From assembly GCA_047967505.1 (NCBI GenBank), contig CM106540.1: a DNA stretch of 64,000 bases; one strand, 5' to 3'. Origin of the DNA: Dipteris shenzhenensis (lineage: Eukaryota; Polypodiophyta; Polypodiopsida; Gleicheniales). The notes beneath the pieces were generated by a model. The model did not search any database, had not been told where the DNA came from, and saw nothing but the letters and a program-made list of their open reading frames with translations. Positions 32,351 to 43,553 of the stretch are shown here, piece by piece (position 1 is the first letter of the stretch; every line of letters starts with the position of its first letter). The translations under genes and the position numbers were made by a program.

Positions 32351-32566
32351 ATATTTCCATCCAATGCGGAAACAGACAGGTTGGACTGCTAGATTTCAAA
32401 GATGACTCTCTCATAGTGCCTGAGATGGATGCAGCAGAGCTGGGGATAGTGAGGCAGTTAGCAAACGCAAATGCACCAGTGACAGCATATGGGAGACATC
32501 TACTCGAGTTGGGGGCTATCCATGACTTGATTATATACAATGGTCTCCAGAAATGGCCATCATCTG
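32351..32566 (+). pseudogene. LINE endonuclease fragment
   Basis: One open frame reads GLLDFKDDSLIVPEMDAAEL, then VTAYGRHLLELGAIHDLIIY and NGLQKWPSS. This is the central part of the apurinic-like endonuclease domain of LINE ORF2 (the YGRxLLxL...NG segment), the part missing from the other LINE copies here. It is cut by the copia LTR at 32567. Confidence 0.65.
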
Positions 32567-32792
32567 TGTGGTAAGGGAGAGAAGGAGCACACCGACACAC
32601 AAGCAGGATAAACACAAGAGTGTGGGGATAAAACAGATGTGTGTACCTCCCCTAGCACACAGTCAACCTTTTATATGAAAGGATAAGGTTACAACACTAA
32701 GTACACCGTACTTAGTGTACTTAACAAATAAAAGTACTAACTGTACTTAAGTGTACTAACTGTACTTGGGTGGCCATAGTGCCTTTACCCCA
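32567..32792 (-). repeat. 3' LTR of the minus-strand copia
   Basis: A 226-bp LTR, TGGGGTAAAGGC to CTTACCACA in element orientation. A TATATAAAAGG-type promoter box (plus strand CCTTTTATATGAAAGG, about 32668-32683) lies in a short palindrome. Four 'AGTACAGTTAGTAC'-like repeats precede it. Confidence 0.9.
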
Positions 32793-32842
32793 ACAACCTC
32801 CCACTTAAAGGCAATATGCCCTCAAGTAAAAATAAATGAGGC

Positions 32843-35800
32843 TCAACCTATACCCATCAACTGTCGGCAATGTGCAAACCGCTCTGCAGGCAAGCCTTTT
32901 GTCAACAGATCTGCTGGATTATCATCTGTGTGAATCTTGACAAGCTGAATCAGCTTATCATCTATTACCTCCCTGATGAAGTGATACTTCACATCAATGT
33001 GCTTTGTCTTTGCATGAAAGACAGGATTGTGTGCCAACTGAATAGCACTCTGACTGTCACAATGCAACAATGGAATATCACCTGTAATGCCCAAGTCTCC
33101 CACTAGCCGAGATAACCATAAGGCCTCCTTGCATGCCTCTGTGGCTGCAATATATTCAGCTTCCGTGGTAGACAAGGCTATGCACTGCTGCATCCTTGAC
33201 ATCCATGACACTGCACCTCCAGTGAATGTATAAACATAACCGGTAGTAGACTTCCGGTTATCTGGATGACCAGCAAAATCTGAATCCACATAACCATGCA
33301 CCTTTGCATCTCGCTTGTCAAAGCATATGCACAACTCATGTGTGCCCTTCAGGTATCTCATGATACCTTTCACTGCATTCCAATGCTTCTTGCCTGGATT
33401 TGCCATATATCTGCTAACCACTCCCACTGCAAACGCAATATCAGGTCTGGTAGCAACCATGGCATACATGAGACTGCCACAAGCTGAAGCATACGGAATC
33501 TTGGCCATTTCAGCCCTATCAACATCTGAGTGTGGGCTGTCCATTGCACTGAGTTTCACATATGGAGGCAATGGAGAACTAAGGGTCTTCCCCCCCTCCA
33601 TATGAAATTTGTGCAATACTTTGCCAATATATTCGGTCTGAGACAAATACAACAAACGCTGTCCCCTGTCTCTCCGTATCCGCATTCCCAGTATGTGATT
33701 TGCATCACCAAGGTCCTTCATATCAAAGGCCTCATGCAATCTTTTCTTAAGGTCATCAAGCTCCTTACGAGCTTTACCAGCAATAAGCATGTCATCCACA
33801 TATAAAATGAGAATGATTAAGCTGCCATTTGCAGCCCTTTTGGTATATAAGCAGTGATCGTCATCACTTCTCCTGAAACCTTGGGACTTCATGAAGGTAT
33901 CAAATTTCTTATACCATTCCCTTGGTGCCTGTTTCAGCCCGTAAAGGCTCTTTTTAAGCTTGCATACAAGTGACTCCTTGCCCTTCACTGCAAATCCTTC
34001 TGGCTGCTGCATGTAGATCTCCTCATGAAGATCACCGTGAAGAAAGGCTGTCTTCACATCCATTTGGCATAATTCCAAATTCTCACATGCAACCAAAGCA
34101 AGTACAATCCTGAGTGTGGTCATCTTAACCACTGGAGAAAAGATCTCATCAAAATCGACACCATACTCCTGCTTAAAGCCCTTGGCAACCAACCTGGCTT
34201 TATACCTTGGCTTAGCTCCAAGTGTGACTTTCAATCTATACACCCACTTGCATGGCAGTACTTTCATGCCCTTAGGCAACTGCACCAATTCCCAAGTACC
34301 ATTTTTATGGAGACTGTCCATTTCAGACTTCATGGCTAGTTCCCATAGCCTTTTATCATGCATTTGCACGGCTTCCTTGTAACAGGAAGGTTCTCCACAG
34401 TCTGTAAGCATAATAAAATCTGCTCCTGGAACAAATCTGTCTGGCGGTTTCATTTGTCGAGTGGACCTTCGGACCCATTGGTCTTGCTGTCCAACTTGCT
34501 GCTCACCTAAAACAGGTGGCTATTCCAGTAGATCAGGCTGCAGAATTATGCCTGGGAGGTCTTCCAAAGGTGGCATGTCCCGTAGTACATCTTCCACCAC
34601 TGCGGGCTGTCCATTTGGACCTGCTGCAGCATCATGCATTGGCTGATTACGCTACTGTTGTGGCTGATTCGCAGCCTGCCTGAATTGTACAGGATGTCCC
34701 GAGTCATCAATGTCAACCTCTGAAGCATCAGAAGGCTTATCTGCTGCCTTAAACATACATGACTCATCAAATAAGACATCATTGCTGCGTATTAGCTTCT
34801 TATTCACAGGATCCCATAGGCGGTAACCCATCTCACCACTGTCACCATATCCAAGAAAAATGCATTTAAGAGACTTAGGATCAAGCTTGCGGCGATCTTC
34901 TCTGCGTATATGCACGTACGCAGTGCAGCCAAAGACCCTCAAGTGCTTATAGGAAGGAGGTTTTCCTGTCCAAAGCTCCTCTGGCACTCTGCCATCTAGT
35001 CTTTTATTTGGTGACCTATTGATGAGGTGTACTGCTGTTTTTACAGCCTCAGCCCAAAATCCATGAGGTAAAGCAGCATGTGACATCATAGAGCGGGACT
35101 TTTCCTGTATGGTTCTATTCATACGCTCTGCAGTGCCATTTTGCGCTGGACTGTAAGGAGCAGTGAGTTCTCTTTTAATACCTCTAGCATCACAAAATGC
35201 ATTGAATGCATTAAACATATACTCCCCACCATTATCTGACCGCAAAGCCTTCAGTGTTCTGCCTGTTTGGTTCTCAACCATAGCAAGCCATTTCTGGAAC
35301 ACTGGAAAGACATCACTCTTCAATCGAAGAGGATACACCCACACCTTCCTTGTGGAATCATCTATAAATGTGACAAAGTACCGTGCACCTCCAAGTGAAG
35401 GACTAGGCATCTCACACACGTCTGTATGCACAAGCTCAAGTTGAGCATCTTTATGTCCTAATCTCCTTTTATGAGGACACTGTAACTGTCTACCATATAT
35501 GCAGTGCTCACAAAACTTTAAATCAGAAAATTTAAGAGACGGTAAGTAGCCAACGCGAGCCAATTGCTCCATTCCACTTATGCTCATATGTCCCATCCGG
35601 CTATGCCACATAGAAATATTCGGCAGCTCGGTGGCATGAATATTAGCATGATTACATACTTTAGCATGAAGAGTATACATTGTGTCAACCTTAGAGCCTC
35701 TGGCAACAACCAGGGCACCTTTGGTGACCTTCCAGAAACCATGACCAAAGCTGGTCACAAAACCTTCATCATCCAACATGCCAGTAGAAATCAGATTTTT

Positions 35801-36952
35801 CTTGACTTCGGGTACATGCCTAACATTGTGAAGCATAAGCTGAGTACCATCAGCAAATACAAGTCTGACATCTCCAACACCGACAATACTGCATGCATGA
35901 TTATCCCCTAGAAAAACGACTCCATTACTGCCTGCTGCATACCTTACAAACAATTCTTTGTAAGGTGTAACATGGAATGAGGCACCTGAGTCAATGATCC
36001 AAGAGTGCATGTCTGCAAAATCTCCTGCATGGAGAGAATGAGCATCCAAAGTAGAGAGAAATAGAACCTCTCCCTCACTGTCATAACCATGTGTAGAATG
36101 AAGCTCTTCAATCTTCACACTGCTCTTACCATTGTTACTGGTACAATTGCTTTTGCATCTGACGCATCAGTGTTTTTGACTTTGTCTCTCTTATCATTTT
36201 TCATTTTTCAGTTTAAAGCACTGCTTTTTGGTATGTCCCTTTTTGCCACAGTAGTAGCACTCAACATCTTTGCTGGAGCGCGACTTGCTCCTCCCTTTTC
36301 CCCTTTCCTGAGATTTGCCTCTTTGCTGACTTCTCCCCCTTGCATTTAAGGCATTGTTAGGCTTTACTGCATCTTGAGCTTTCAGCTCCTGCTCTTCTTG
36401 CAAAATCAGCCCTGTGATATCTGAAAAACTTATGAAAGTGTTTGCATTTGTTACAGCTGTGGTGAATGTATCCCAACTTTCAGGAAGAGAGATCAAGAGT
36501 GCCATACCCTTGGTTTCCTCATCCACCACATACTTTTGATTTGCAAGTTGAGTGACAATTGAATTAAACTCATTGAGATGTGCATCCATGGAGGTCCCTT
36601 CCTTCATCTTCAGATTGAAGAACTTGCGCAACCAATATATCTTTGTGGCTACACTTTGCTGCTCATATGTGTCCTGTAGCTTTTTCCACACACCCCAGGC
36701 TGTTTTTTCACCATCCACATTCCAAACAACACTCTCATGGAGTGACAATTCAATTATGGACTTTGCTGACAGATCAGCTAGTGCCCAAGCATCATCAGTT
36801 GTGCCAGTGGGCTTCACACCTTTGTGTATAATAGGAGCATGAAACTGCCTGAGAATTAGCACATTCAGGACCATCTTTTTCCACATTGGGTAGTTAGCAG
36901 CACCCTGCAACTTTTTAATATAGAGAAGAGAAGATTCCGAGGATGAAGCCAT
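32843..36952 (-). pseudogene. Copia Gag-Pol, near-intact with few stops
   Basis: From ATG 36952, MASSSESSLLYIKKLQG starts Gag; the knuckle CYYCGKKGHTKKQC is intact. Pol follows in the same frame: protease DSGASFHV, pre-integrase WHSRMGHM, integrase HTDVCE, RSDNGGEY and GTAERMNRT, RT QMDVKTAFLHGD and YVDD (33802-33791), and RNase H GYVDSDFAGH with STTEAEYIAATEA. Between Gag and protease (about 36196-36140) the frame is displaced by two compensating indels. In-frame TAGs at 34654-34652 and near 34530 lie in the integrase-RT linker. Both catalytic cores are unbroken, so decay is light. Confidence 0.92.
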
Positions 36953-38356
36953 TACAATCAGCAAGAAATATAACCCACACTTGGGTGCCTGACTCCCTGC
37001 AAACCAAGTGCACACAGGCACTTGTACTGTGCTCAAAAAATTAAATTCCTGCAACGGAAAAAAAACAGGACCTGCACCTGCAAATATTTCTCCCACTTAA
37101 TCAGAGAATTCTGACTGTTTACTGCTTGCTGCAGATTCAGAACAGCAGAACTGTATGCATCAATAAATGCTCTGTTGTACAATCCAGCAGTACCCTGATT
37201 TTCAACAGCATCTGCCCTGCTATTACAGTAAAAACTGCAGTAGTTTGTGCACTCTGTACTTCAGTAAATTGACTGTTCTCAGTCCAGTAGTTGACACAAA
37301 ACAGTACCTGACTGTACTTTTTAGTACAGAATCAGAAATTGACTGTTTAACTGCTCAAAACTGTCAACATCAAGCTTCCAGTTGCCCCTAAAACTGTGTA
37401 ACACAGTGTAGAACAAGAATTAGGCAAAAGCCCCTTGACTAGAAGCAAAATTCTGAGAATTTAGTGCATGTACCGCTTCACTGATCACTGTAAGGCATTC
37501 AGTTTCTTCCCCACCACTGATATGCATTCCAATTGCAAAATCCCCAATTTATCTTGCACAATCAGTGCTCAATTCTACAATGTAGTACTTAGTGTACTAT
37601 ATGCATCTTCCATTGTCCCGTAGGTCACAAAATGCATCCAAATCCTGCAAGCATCAACTCCAAACAGGAGGATAAATACAAACACATGCGTATACAAGCC
37701 AATGCTTGGCTGTGGCTACAAAAGCCCCTTGATTCTGTACCTTGTGACTTGAAATTCTCAACACCGACTAGGTACTCACGGGAGTGTAGTCTGCATCATT
37801 TTGTAAGCCAAAGCTCTCCAAAGATTTTGAGGAATACCAAAGGCATTAATCAACAGTTTGTCCCGAAATCAGGGCGAAGACGCTTGGCGGGGGGCGGGGA
37901 AAGAAGCGAGACGAAGCTGGCCCTCGTTCAAGCGCCAGTAGTCGCCCATAACAAGACTGCGGTGGAGACGCTAGCGCCTGTGGCGCTGATGGCGGAGCTG
38001 CTGGCGCCTGTGGCACTGGTAGCGCTGCTGCTGGCGCTTGTGGCGCTGGTGGCGCCGCTTCTGCTGGCGCCTGGCGGCTTGGCTGCTGGCGTTGCCGGTG
38101 GCCTTGGCTGCTGGCGTCGCTGGTGGCCTTGGCTGCTGGCGTCACCGGTGGCCTTGGCTGCTGGCGACGGATAGCCTCGATAGCTGATAGCGCTGGCAGC
38201 GCTGGCAGCTGCTGGCGCTGCTAGAGCAGCTTGCTGCTGCTCCTAGCGTGATGCAGTAGCGAATGCTGCTGCTGCTGCTTCTCCTTCTCTATCTGCTACT
38301 GCTGGCACTGTTGCTGGACGGACGGGAGAAGAAGGTAGGCAGGCTCTGATACCACT
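36953..38356 (-). promoter_or_regulatory. Long copia leader with GC-rich minisatellite
   Basis: The 1.4-kb leader has no Gag-Pol sequence. Its upstream third (37860-38330) is GC-rich and built of CTGGCGC and GCTGCTGGC words, including a 25-bp tandem repeat (TTGGCTGCTGGCGTC core) in about four copies at 38077-38166. The opposite-strand open frame there is a by-product of the repeat. The downstream part contains AAAAGCCCCTTGA at two places (about 37428 and 37721), related to the TTTGGGGCTTTT motif in other leaders. Confidence 0.6.
38342..38354 (-). other. Primer-binding site of the minus-strand copia
   Basis: The minus strand reads TGGTATCAGAGCC two bases after the LTR end. Confidence 0.88.
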
Positions 38357-38581
38357 TGTGGTAAGGGAGAGAAGGAGCACACCAACACACAAGCAGGATA
38401 AACACAAGAGTGTGGGGATAAAACATATGTGTGTACCTCCCCTAGCACACAGTCAACCTTTTATATGAAAGGATAAGGTTACAACACTAAGTACACCGTA
38501 CTTAGTGTACTTAACAAATAAAAGTACTAACTGTACTTAAGTGTACTAACTGTACTTGGGTGGCCATAGTGCCTTTACCCA
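38357..38581 (-). repeat. 5' LTR of the minus-strand copia
   Basis: A 225-bp near-identical partner of 32567-32792, with the same TATA palindrome (about 38458-38473). Confidence 0.9.
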
Positions 38582-38740
38582 AATTGACAGCATCTCAGAG
38601 CTGTTTGTACACGCTCATCCTTGAGCTTTTGTTTGCCCACTTTTGTGGAGGAATATATCTGAGTTTCTGTCCTCTCTCTCTTTCCGTTTTTTTTAGTGTT
38701 GTATGAGCTAGGTAGGGAGTGAGGTGTGAGTGATTCTATC
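38582..38740. other. Unassigned stretch beside the copia
   Basis: It contains CT and T runs and 'TCTGTCCTCTCTCTCTTTCC'. No homology was recognised. It may hold the continuation of the LINE endonuclease cut at 32566, but the reading is not convincing. Confidence 0.3.
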
Positions 38741-40041
38741 CTCTATTTCCAACAATATGTCCCAGGCTTGGGGAGGAGAGGAGCTCCCCACCAAGATCAA
38801 GTTCTACCATGACCACTTTCTAAGGGTCTCAGAGTATGGTCTTGTCATTAGACCTCAGTATCTCGAGGATAGGAGAGTCTCACATGCATTGATGATCGCC
38901 ATCTCACAATTGCGAGTCTCGTCACATCACTTGAGGATTGAGGCAGAGAGAGCTACAGGCATACCCAAAGAGCAAAGGATCTGTAGACTATGACTGATGG
39001 GGAAAGTCGAGATAAAGGAGCACTTTCTATGTGTCTTCCCAGTCTACTATGAGATCCGAGGGCGATATCACTCCCTCTTTCAGGGGGGGCATGGCTTTGG
39101 TCCGCTTACACGGCTGATCCATTTTCCTGACCAAGTTTGTGTTGGGCTCTATCTAATTGAGATGCGAAAACACAAAGATACACTAATGCGACATACAAGA
39201 GAGCGGCAAGAGGTGATGCCACAGGTCACCGAGATTGACCGAGCACAAACACGTGTTACAAATTTCTACGCATCTGAGTCAGCTACGAGGGAGGTTGAGG
39301 GAGAGGAACTTGATGAGATGAGAGCATAATGGATTATGCAGTGAGAGTCACCGCCATGATGCTGCCAAACACACTCCGCATGCGGCGTAGGGAGTGACCA
39401 AAGCACGCACGATCAAGGTCCAATCTATTTCAGCCCTCCTTAGAGGAGACCGCTAGAGACGAGGCATCACCCTTGACGTAGCCCACCGAATACAGAGGTC
39501 GAGGACACCACGCCCTCCGCCGCCTCGAGAGACAACTCAACAGACACAGATACGAGAGCTCACATCCCATCAGAGAGCCACTAGGGCACCCAAATATATG
39601 GACCCAGTGCATGTACTAGAAGCGTTAGCTCTGACCACTTCATACTATTTTGTCAATTTGCTACTCTGCTATTATGCTCACTAGCTTATCACTTCAGCTT
39701 TCAGCAAGGGCCTTAGTGCGCCCTTTGCTTCAACCCATAGCAGCTTGTATGAATTACTTTTGGTTTTGTACTTTGTCTCATAGGAGCATTAGCTCTGACC
39801 ACTTGATACTATTTTGTCAATTTGCTATTATACCTAGATGAATCCAAGAACATTCCCAAACTCATCCTCTAAAAACACAACATAGTGCAGTTTCGATTTG
39901 CTACTCTGTTATAATGCTCACTTCAGCTTTCAACAAGGGCCTTAGTGCGCCCTTTGCTTCAGCCCATAGCGGCTTGTATGAGTTACTTTTGGTTTTGTAC
40001 TTTGTCTCATAGGCCTGCGATGCCTCCTGAAGACGTTATTA

Positions 40042-40043
<2 letters not shown>
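38741..40043 (+). pseudogene. LINE C-terminus and 3'UTR, 5'-truncated
   Basis: The copy begins in the LINE C-terminal region (TKIKFYHDHFLRVSEYGLVI) and includes SHALMIAISQLRVSSHHLRI, CVFPVYYEIRGRYHSLF and the 'YLIEMRKHKDTLMR' tail. The 3'UTR is partly duplicated: the CTTCAGCTTTCARCAAGGGC to CTCATAGG block at about 39690-39783 recurs at 39923-40012, with a foreign 66-bp piece (about 39832-39895) between. The end reads 'GCCTCCTGAAGACG' before a CT run. Confidence 0.82.

Positions 40044-40075
<32 letters not shown>
40044..40075 (+). repeat. (CT)n LINE tail
   Basis: A CT run of about 32 bp; the next LINE begins at once. Confidence 0.85.
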
Positions 40076-40080
<5 letters not shown>

Positions 40081-42095
40081 ACTATACACCTCACAGCAGA
40101 ACTCATTAAGTGGTCCAATGAACACACGCAAAGGCACATAGTAATGGCACTAAACCAAGCATTCGTGTATGGTTTCCCAACCGATTGGCAAGAGAACTGG
40201 ATCAAGCCAATTTACAAGGGAGGTGACCGCAATCAAGTGTCAAACTATAGAACCATTATGGTATGCTCTACTCTAGCCAAGCTATATAGTACAATAGTAG
40301 AGGCAAAGCTAAGTGCTTGGGCAGAGAAAGAAAGGAAGAGGGCAATGGGACAAGCGGGTTTCAAGCCCAAACACTCCACTGTGGATCATCTAGTTACTCT
40401 CCAAGTGTTGATGGAGGACAGCCGCCTTAAGGGGAAGGCACTCTTTTGTTGCTTCATTGATTTTAAGAAGGCATTCAATACGGTGCCTAGGGATGTGCTA
40501 TGGGAGAGAATGGAATGCATAGAAGTGCCTCAGGAAATAAGGTTTGCTGTCTTTAGACTTTATGAGAAAGTAAAATGTCAACTAAAATGTAAGGATGGGA
40601 TGTCACAAGAATTTTATAGCAATATGAGGGTCAAACAAGGATGCCCACTCTCACCCACCTTGTTTGGTTTATGCATTGATAGACTTGAGGAACTGATGCA
40701 CACAGAAGCAGGTAAAAGAGGGTTGTCCAGCCTCTACCTAGCAGATTTTGAGATTCACTTGCTTCTTTATGCGGATGATGTGGTTGTTTTCACTAATAGT
40801 GAGGGTAAGATGCAACAAATGATGGATATCCTCAGCATGTTCTGTTCGGAAAGTGGGCTGGCTGTGAATGTTTGCAAAACTAAACTCATGATAGTAAAGA
40901 CTATACAGCCAAGTAATCCCCCTTCAATCTCATATATGGGTCAACTTGTTGATACAGTGCACTCATTCAAATACTTAGGCATTGAAATTCCAGCCAATAA
41001 CAAATGGAGCAGCTGTGTGCAACGGAGAATTGATGCAGGATGGGGAAAATATTATCAATTTGAAAATGACTGCAGCAATACCAACACAAGAAGGTGGCAA
41101 GTATGAAACATGATTTTTGGGGCATATGTGGTACAAACAGTGCTCTATGGGGTAGAGGTGTGGGGGGGGAGTATACCATCATCAAAATGGAATGATGTAG
41201 AAAAAATGCAGAAATCTTTCATTAGAAGACACCTTGGCATCAAGGCTAACACACCCTACTCTCTCCTACTCCTAGACACAGGATGCATACCCATAGAGTT
41301 GCATGCCTTGAAGAGAGTACTCAGATACATCACAAAGGTCAAGCGCATGAATAATGAAAGGCTGCCAAAGAGGGCATGGGTAGAAAGTCAAAAGTCCCAA
41401 AAGACGAATAAGGGTAAGATTTTGGCATCTCGATGGGCACTAGATTTAAAAAAATGGTTCCAAAAATGGGAGGTAGAGAGGTACTTGGACTACTCTCCAG
41501 AGGAGGTAGATGAGGATGCCTTTCATCATGACCTGCTGAATGCACTACACAGGAAATGGCAAGCAGCTGAAAACAGAGATAAGTTTGAGTACTACCGTAC
41601 ATTTATCAACCCCGAATATTGGGCTACTTATACAAGAAGAGAAACAGCCACGCAGAAGTACATTTGCACACCTATGGCAATACATAAGCGAAGAGCTTTG
41701 GCCTCACTTCGCACCCGATCACACCAGCTGCAGATTGAAATAGGAGGATGGAAAGATATGCCAAAAGAGAGCAGAATATGCCAATTATGTGACCAGGGAA
41801 TGGCAGAAACTGAAGAACACATGGTAATGATATGCCCTTACTATACTCACATCCGGAAAGCATTTAGCTCTCTTCTCGAGGGACATAACAGACTGGCTGA
41901 TATGCTACATAGCGGGTCACCCCCAGCTTTAGGAACGTTTGTCTATAAGCTTTTCAAGCACAGGAACTCACCTAAGACATAAAGGTAGTTTCTCTTAATA
42001 CCCTCCCCTCCAAGGGAGGAGTCTTTGTGTACGAGGATTTTGTATTGCTCAGGTCCCGTAGGCCGATTTTTGGTCTTCAGAGGACGATAATATAT
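40076..42095 (+). mobile_element. LINE, 5'-truncated, with (TTC)n tail
   Basis: The copy starts directly after the CT tail of the preceding LINE and ends with 'GTAGGCCGATTTTTGGTCTTCAG' (split here as GTAGGCCGATTT plus TTGGTCTTCAG), GGACGATAATATA and TTC repeats at 42095-42122. It has only one stop in its long frame, so it is one of the younger copies. Confidence 0.87.
40098..41982 (+). pseudogene. LINE reverse transcriptase, one stop codon
   Basis: The frame is open from the junction (ELIKWSNEHTQRHIVMALNQ) to 41982 except for TGA at 41104-41106. It reads NYRTIMVCSTLAKLY, GQAGFKPKHSTVDHLVTL, FCCFIDFKKAFNTVPR, VKQGCPLSPTLFGLCIDRL and LLLYADDVVVFTN with YADD at 40768-40779. The C-terminal half has WGGSIPSSKWNDVEKMQ and the knuckle CQLCDQGMAETEEHMVMIC. 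The first in-frame ATG is 40144, but this is not a true start since the N-terminal half is missing. It makes the cDNA of the element by target-primed reverse transcription. Confidence 0.88.
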
Positions 42096-42122
42096 TCTTC
42101 TTCTTCTTCTTCTTCTTCTTCT
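42095..42122 (+). repeat. (TTC)n LINE tail
   Basis: Nine or so TTC units follow the LINE 3' end, a different simple repeat from the CT and CTTT tails of its relatives. Confidence 0.8.
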
Positions 42123-43386
42123 CCAACATTGTCTAATACATGTTACCAATTACCATTTCTATCCTAAGACTAGAATGAATGAATTCTGCTTCATCTATGT
42201 GTAATTGCTGCCTTTGAATAGTTGGAGACTTTAAAGGCAGATATCAGCCTGCCAGTATTTAAAAGTAGAAGTCGTATTCAGTGTGACAAATCATAAAGTT
42301 TACCACTAGAACCTCCCATTAAAGAGAAGTAGGCAACAGTATGAACAATAGAAAGAAGATATTGCAAAAAAATAGGCAGAGTTGGCATACATGATCGATA
42401 CACTAGACTACCAGAAAAGGCACGCATTGAAGGAACAAGAAAAAATGAATATAAAGAGTTCCTTAAAACCAAGATCAAGCATAGCAGCCTATACCTAGAT
42501 GAGTCCAGGAACATGCCCAAACTCATCCTCTAAAAACACAATATAGTGCAGTTTCAATCTCATGATAGTCACTCATAAGGTTGAAAACCATAAACTCCAT
42601 CACGCATAACAGGGACTAGCTACTATGACATCCCCACTAACGCCATTAGCGCCCAAAAGTGGGTATAGACCATCGTATAAACATATTCTCTCACACAAAC
42701 AAATCCACACACCCACACATACTTGAGCATCCATTTATACAAAGTCTTCCTACTGAGTTTCTGTAGGCACTCTGGAGGTGAAGGGCAGACTCAGCCATGA
42801 CGAAGGCTAGCACTAAAGGAGAAGGCTAATCAAAAGCTAGTCCAAAATCTCTTCATTCAAACTACAACTACTTGTGAAGACTAAATAATTTCATTTGAGT
42901 CTCTCCAGACGAGCATCTAAATCTAACTGATAGGGCAACGCACCACTTAAAAACTGGCATCTTACCTTACACTAAAGAAAATTAGGGGTTCAATACCAAC
43001 AAAACAAGGGTGGAGACTTCACCATTACAAAGTCGTCTAAAGCATTGAATCTTGATTTCCTTGTCAGACTTGCCCCAGCTCGAAGTAAACGTGCCGAGGT
43101 GACCTGCATGATGTATCTCCTTCAAATTCATACAATTCTTTCTCCAAGGTTTTCCTCTGTTCTGGTCAACAAGGCATCAAAAAACCTTGTAGTACTTGCA
43201 AAACAATAATGTTAAGCCAAATCCAAAGACATAAACATACTCATAAGAATACAGCATAAGCAATATTACAAATCAACTACAAGATATGAATTTAAGAAAG
43301 AAAGAAAGAAAAACATAAGAGTGAAGGGACAAGTCAAAACAAGAGAACACGATGATGATGATGGCCAAATTCTACAGAGAAGATAA
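42123..43386. other. Unassigned AT-rich stretch
   Basis: No transposon core was seen. A 66-bp piece (about 42488-42553, CCAAACTCATCCTCTAAAAA core) is repeated in the LINE 3'UTR at 39832-39895. A minus-strand ATG near 43109 opens a basic, Arg/Ser/Leu-rich run of 27 codons (MQVTSARLLRAGASLTRKSR) ending at a GT, which looks like a transit-peptide exon but has no supporting partner. (GAAA)n lies at 43295-43312. Confidence 0.35.
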
Positions 43387-43480
43387 CCATAAGCAATGAC
43401 ATAGGGGTCAAACAAGGCTGTCCCATCTTGCCAACTCTCTTTAAGCAAATATAAATGGATGCATTAGATAAATTCTGGCA
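43387..43480 (+). pseudogene. Tiny LINE RT fragment
   Basis: The plus strand reads DIGVKQGCPILPTLFKQI followed by a stop and MDALDKFWQNL, the conserved GVKQGCPLSPTLFG motif of the LINEs. The fragment is about 100 bp. Confidence 0.7.
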
Positions 43481-43553
43481 GAACTTAGGGATGAAAGACA
43501 ATATTACATGGTATCTCATGTATGCCCAAAGTGAGTGTGATGCCAAGTACAGT

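Larger units (their letters stand above)
32567..38581 (-). mobile_element. Ty1/copia element with paired LTRs (minus strand)
   Basis: The 3' LTR is 32567-32792 and the 5' LTR is 38357-38581; they are almost identical, with scattered substitutions and a 1-bp end difference, so insertion was relatively recent. The minus-strand PBS lies at 38354-38342 and the polypurine-like AAGTGGGAGGTTGT at 32806-32793. Gag-Pol occupies 36952-32843. The flanks (ATCTG left, AATTG right) show no clear 5-bp duplication. Confidence 0.92.

Noticed and set aside
37632-38174. Plus-strand Ala/Leu-rich frame of 180 codons
   Set aside because: It lies antisense in the leader of the minus-strand copia and is caused by the GC-rich minisatellite.
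32567-38581. Five-base target duplication for the minus-strand copia
   Set aside because: ATCTG and AATTG do not match; either the flanks were altered or the ends come from recombination.
43029-43109. Minus-strand transit-peptide-like exon (MQVTSARLLRAGASLTRKSR)
   Set aside because: It is basic and ends at a GT, but another frame over it is equally open and no second exon or homologue was found; kept only as a note.
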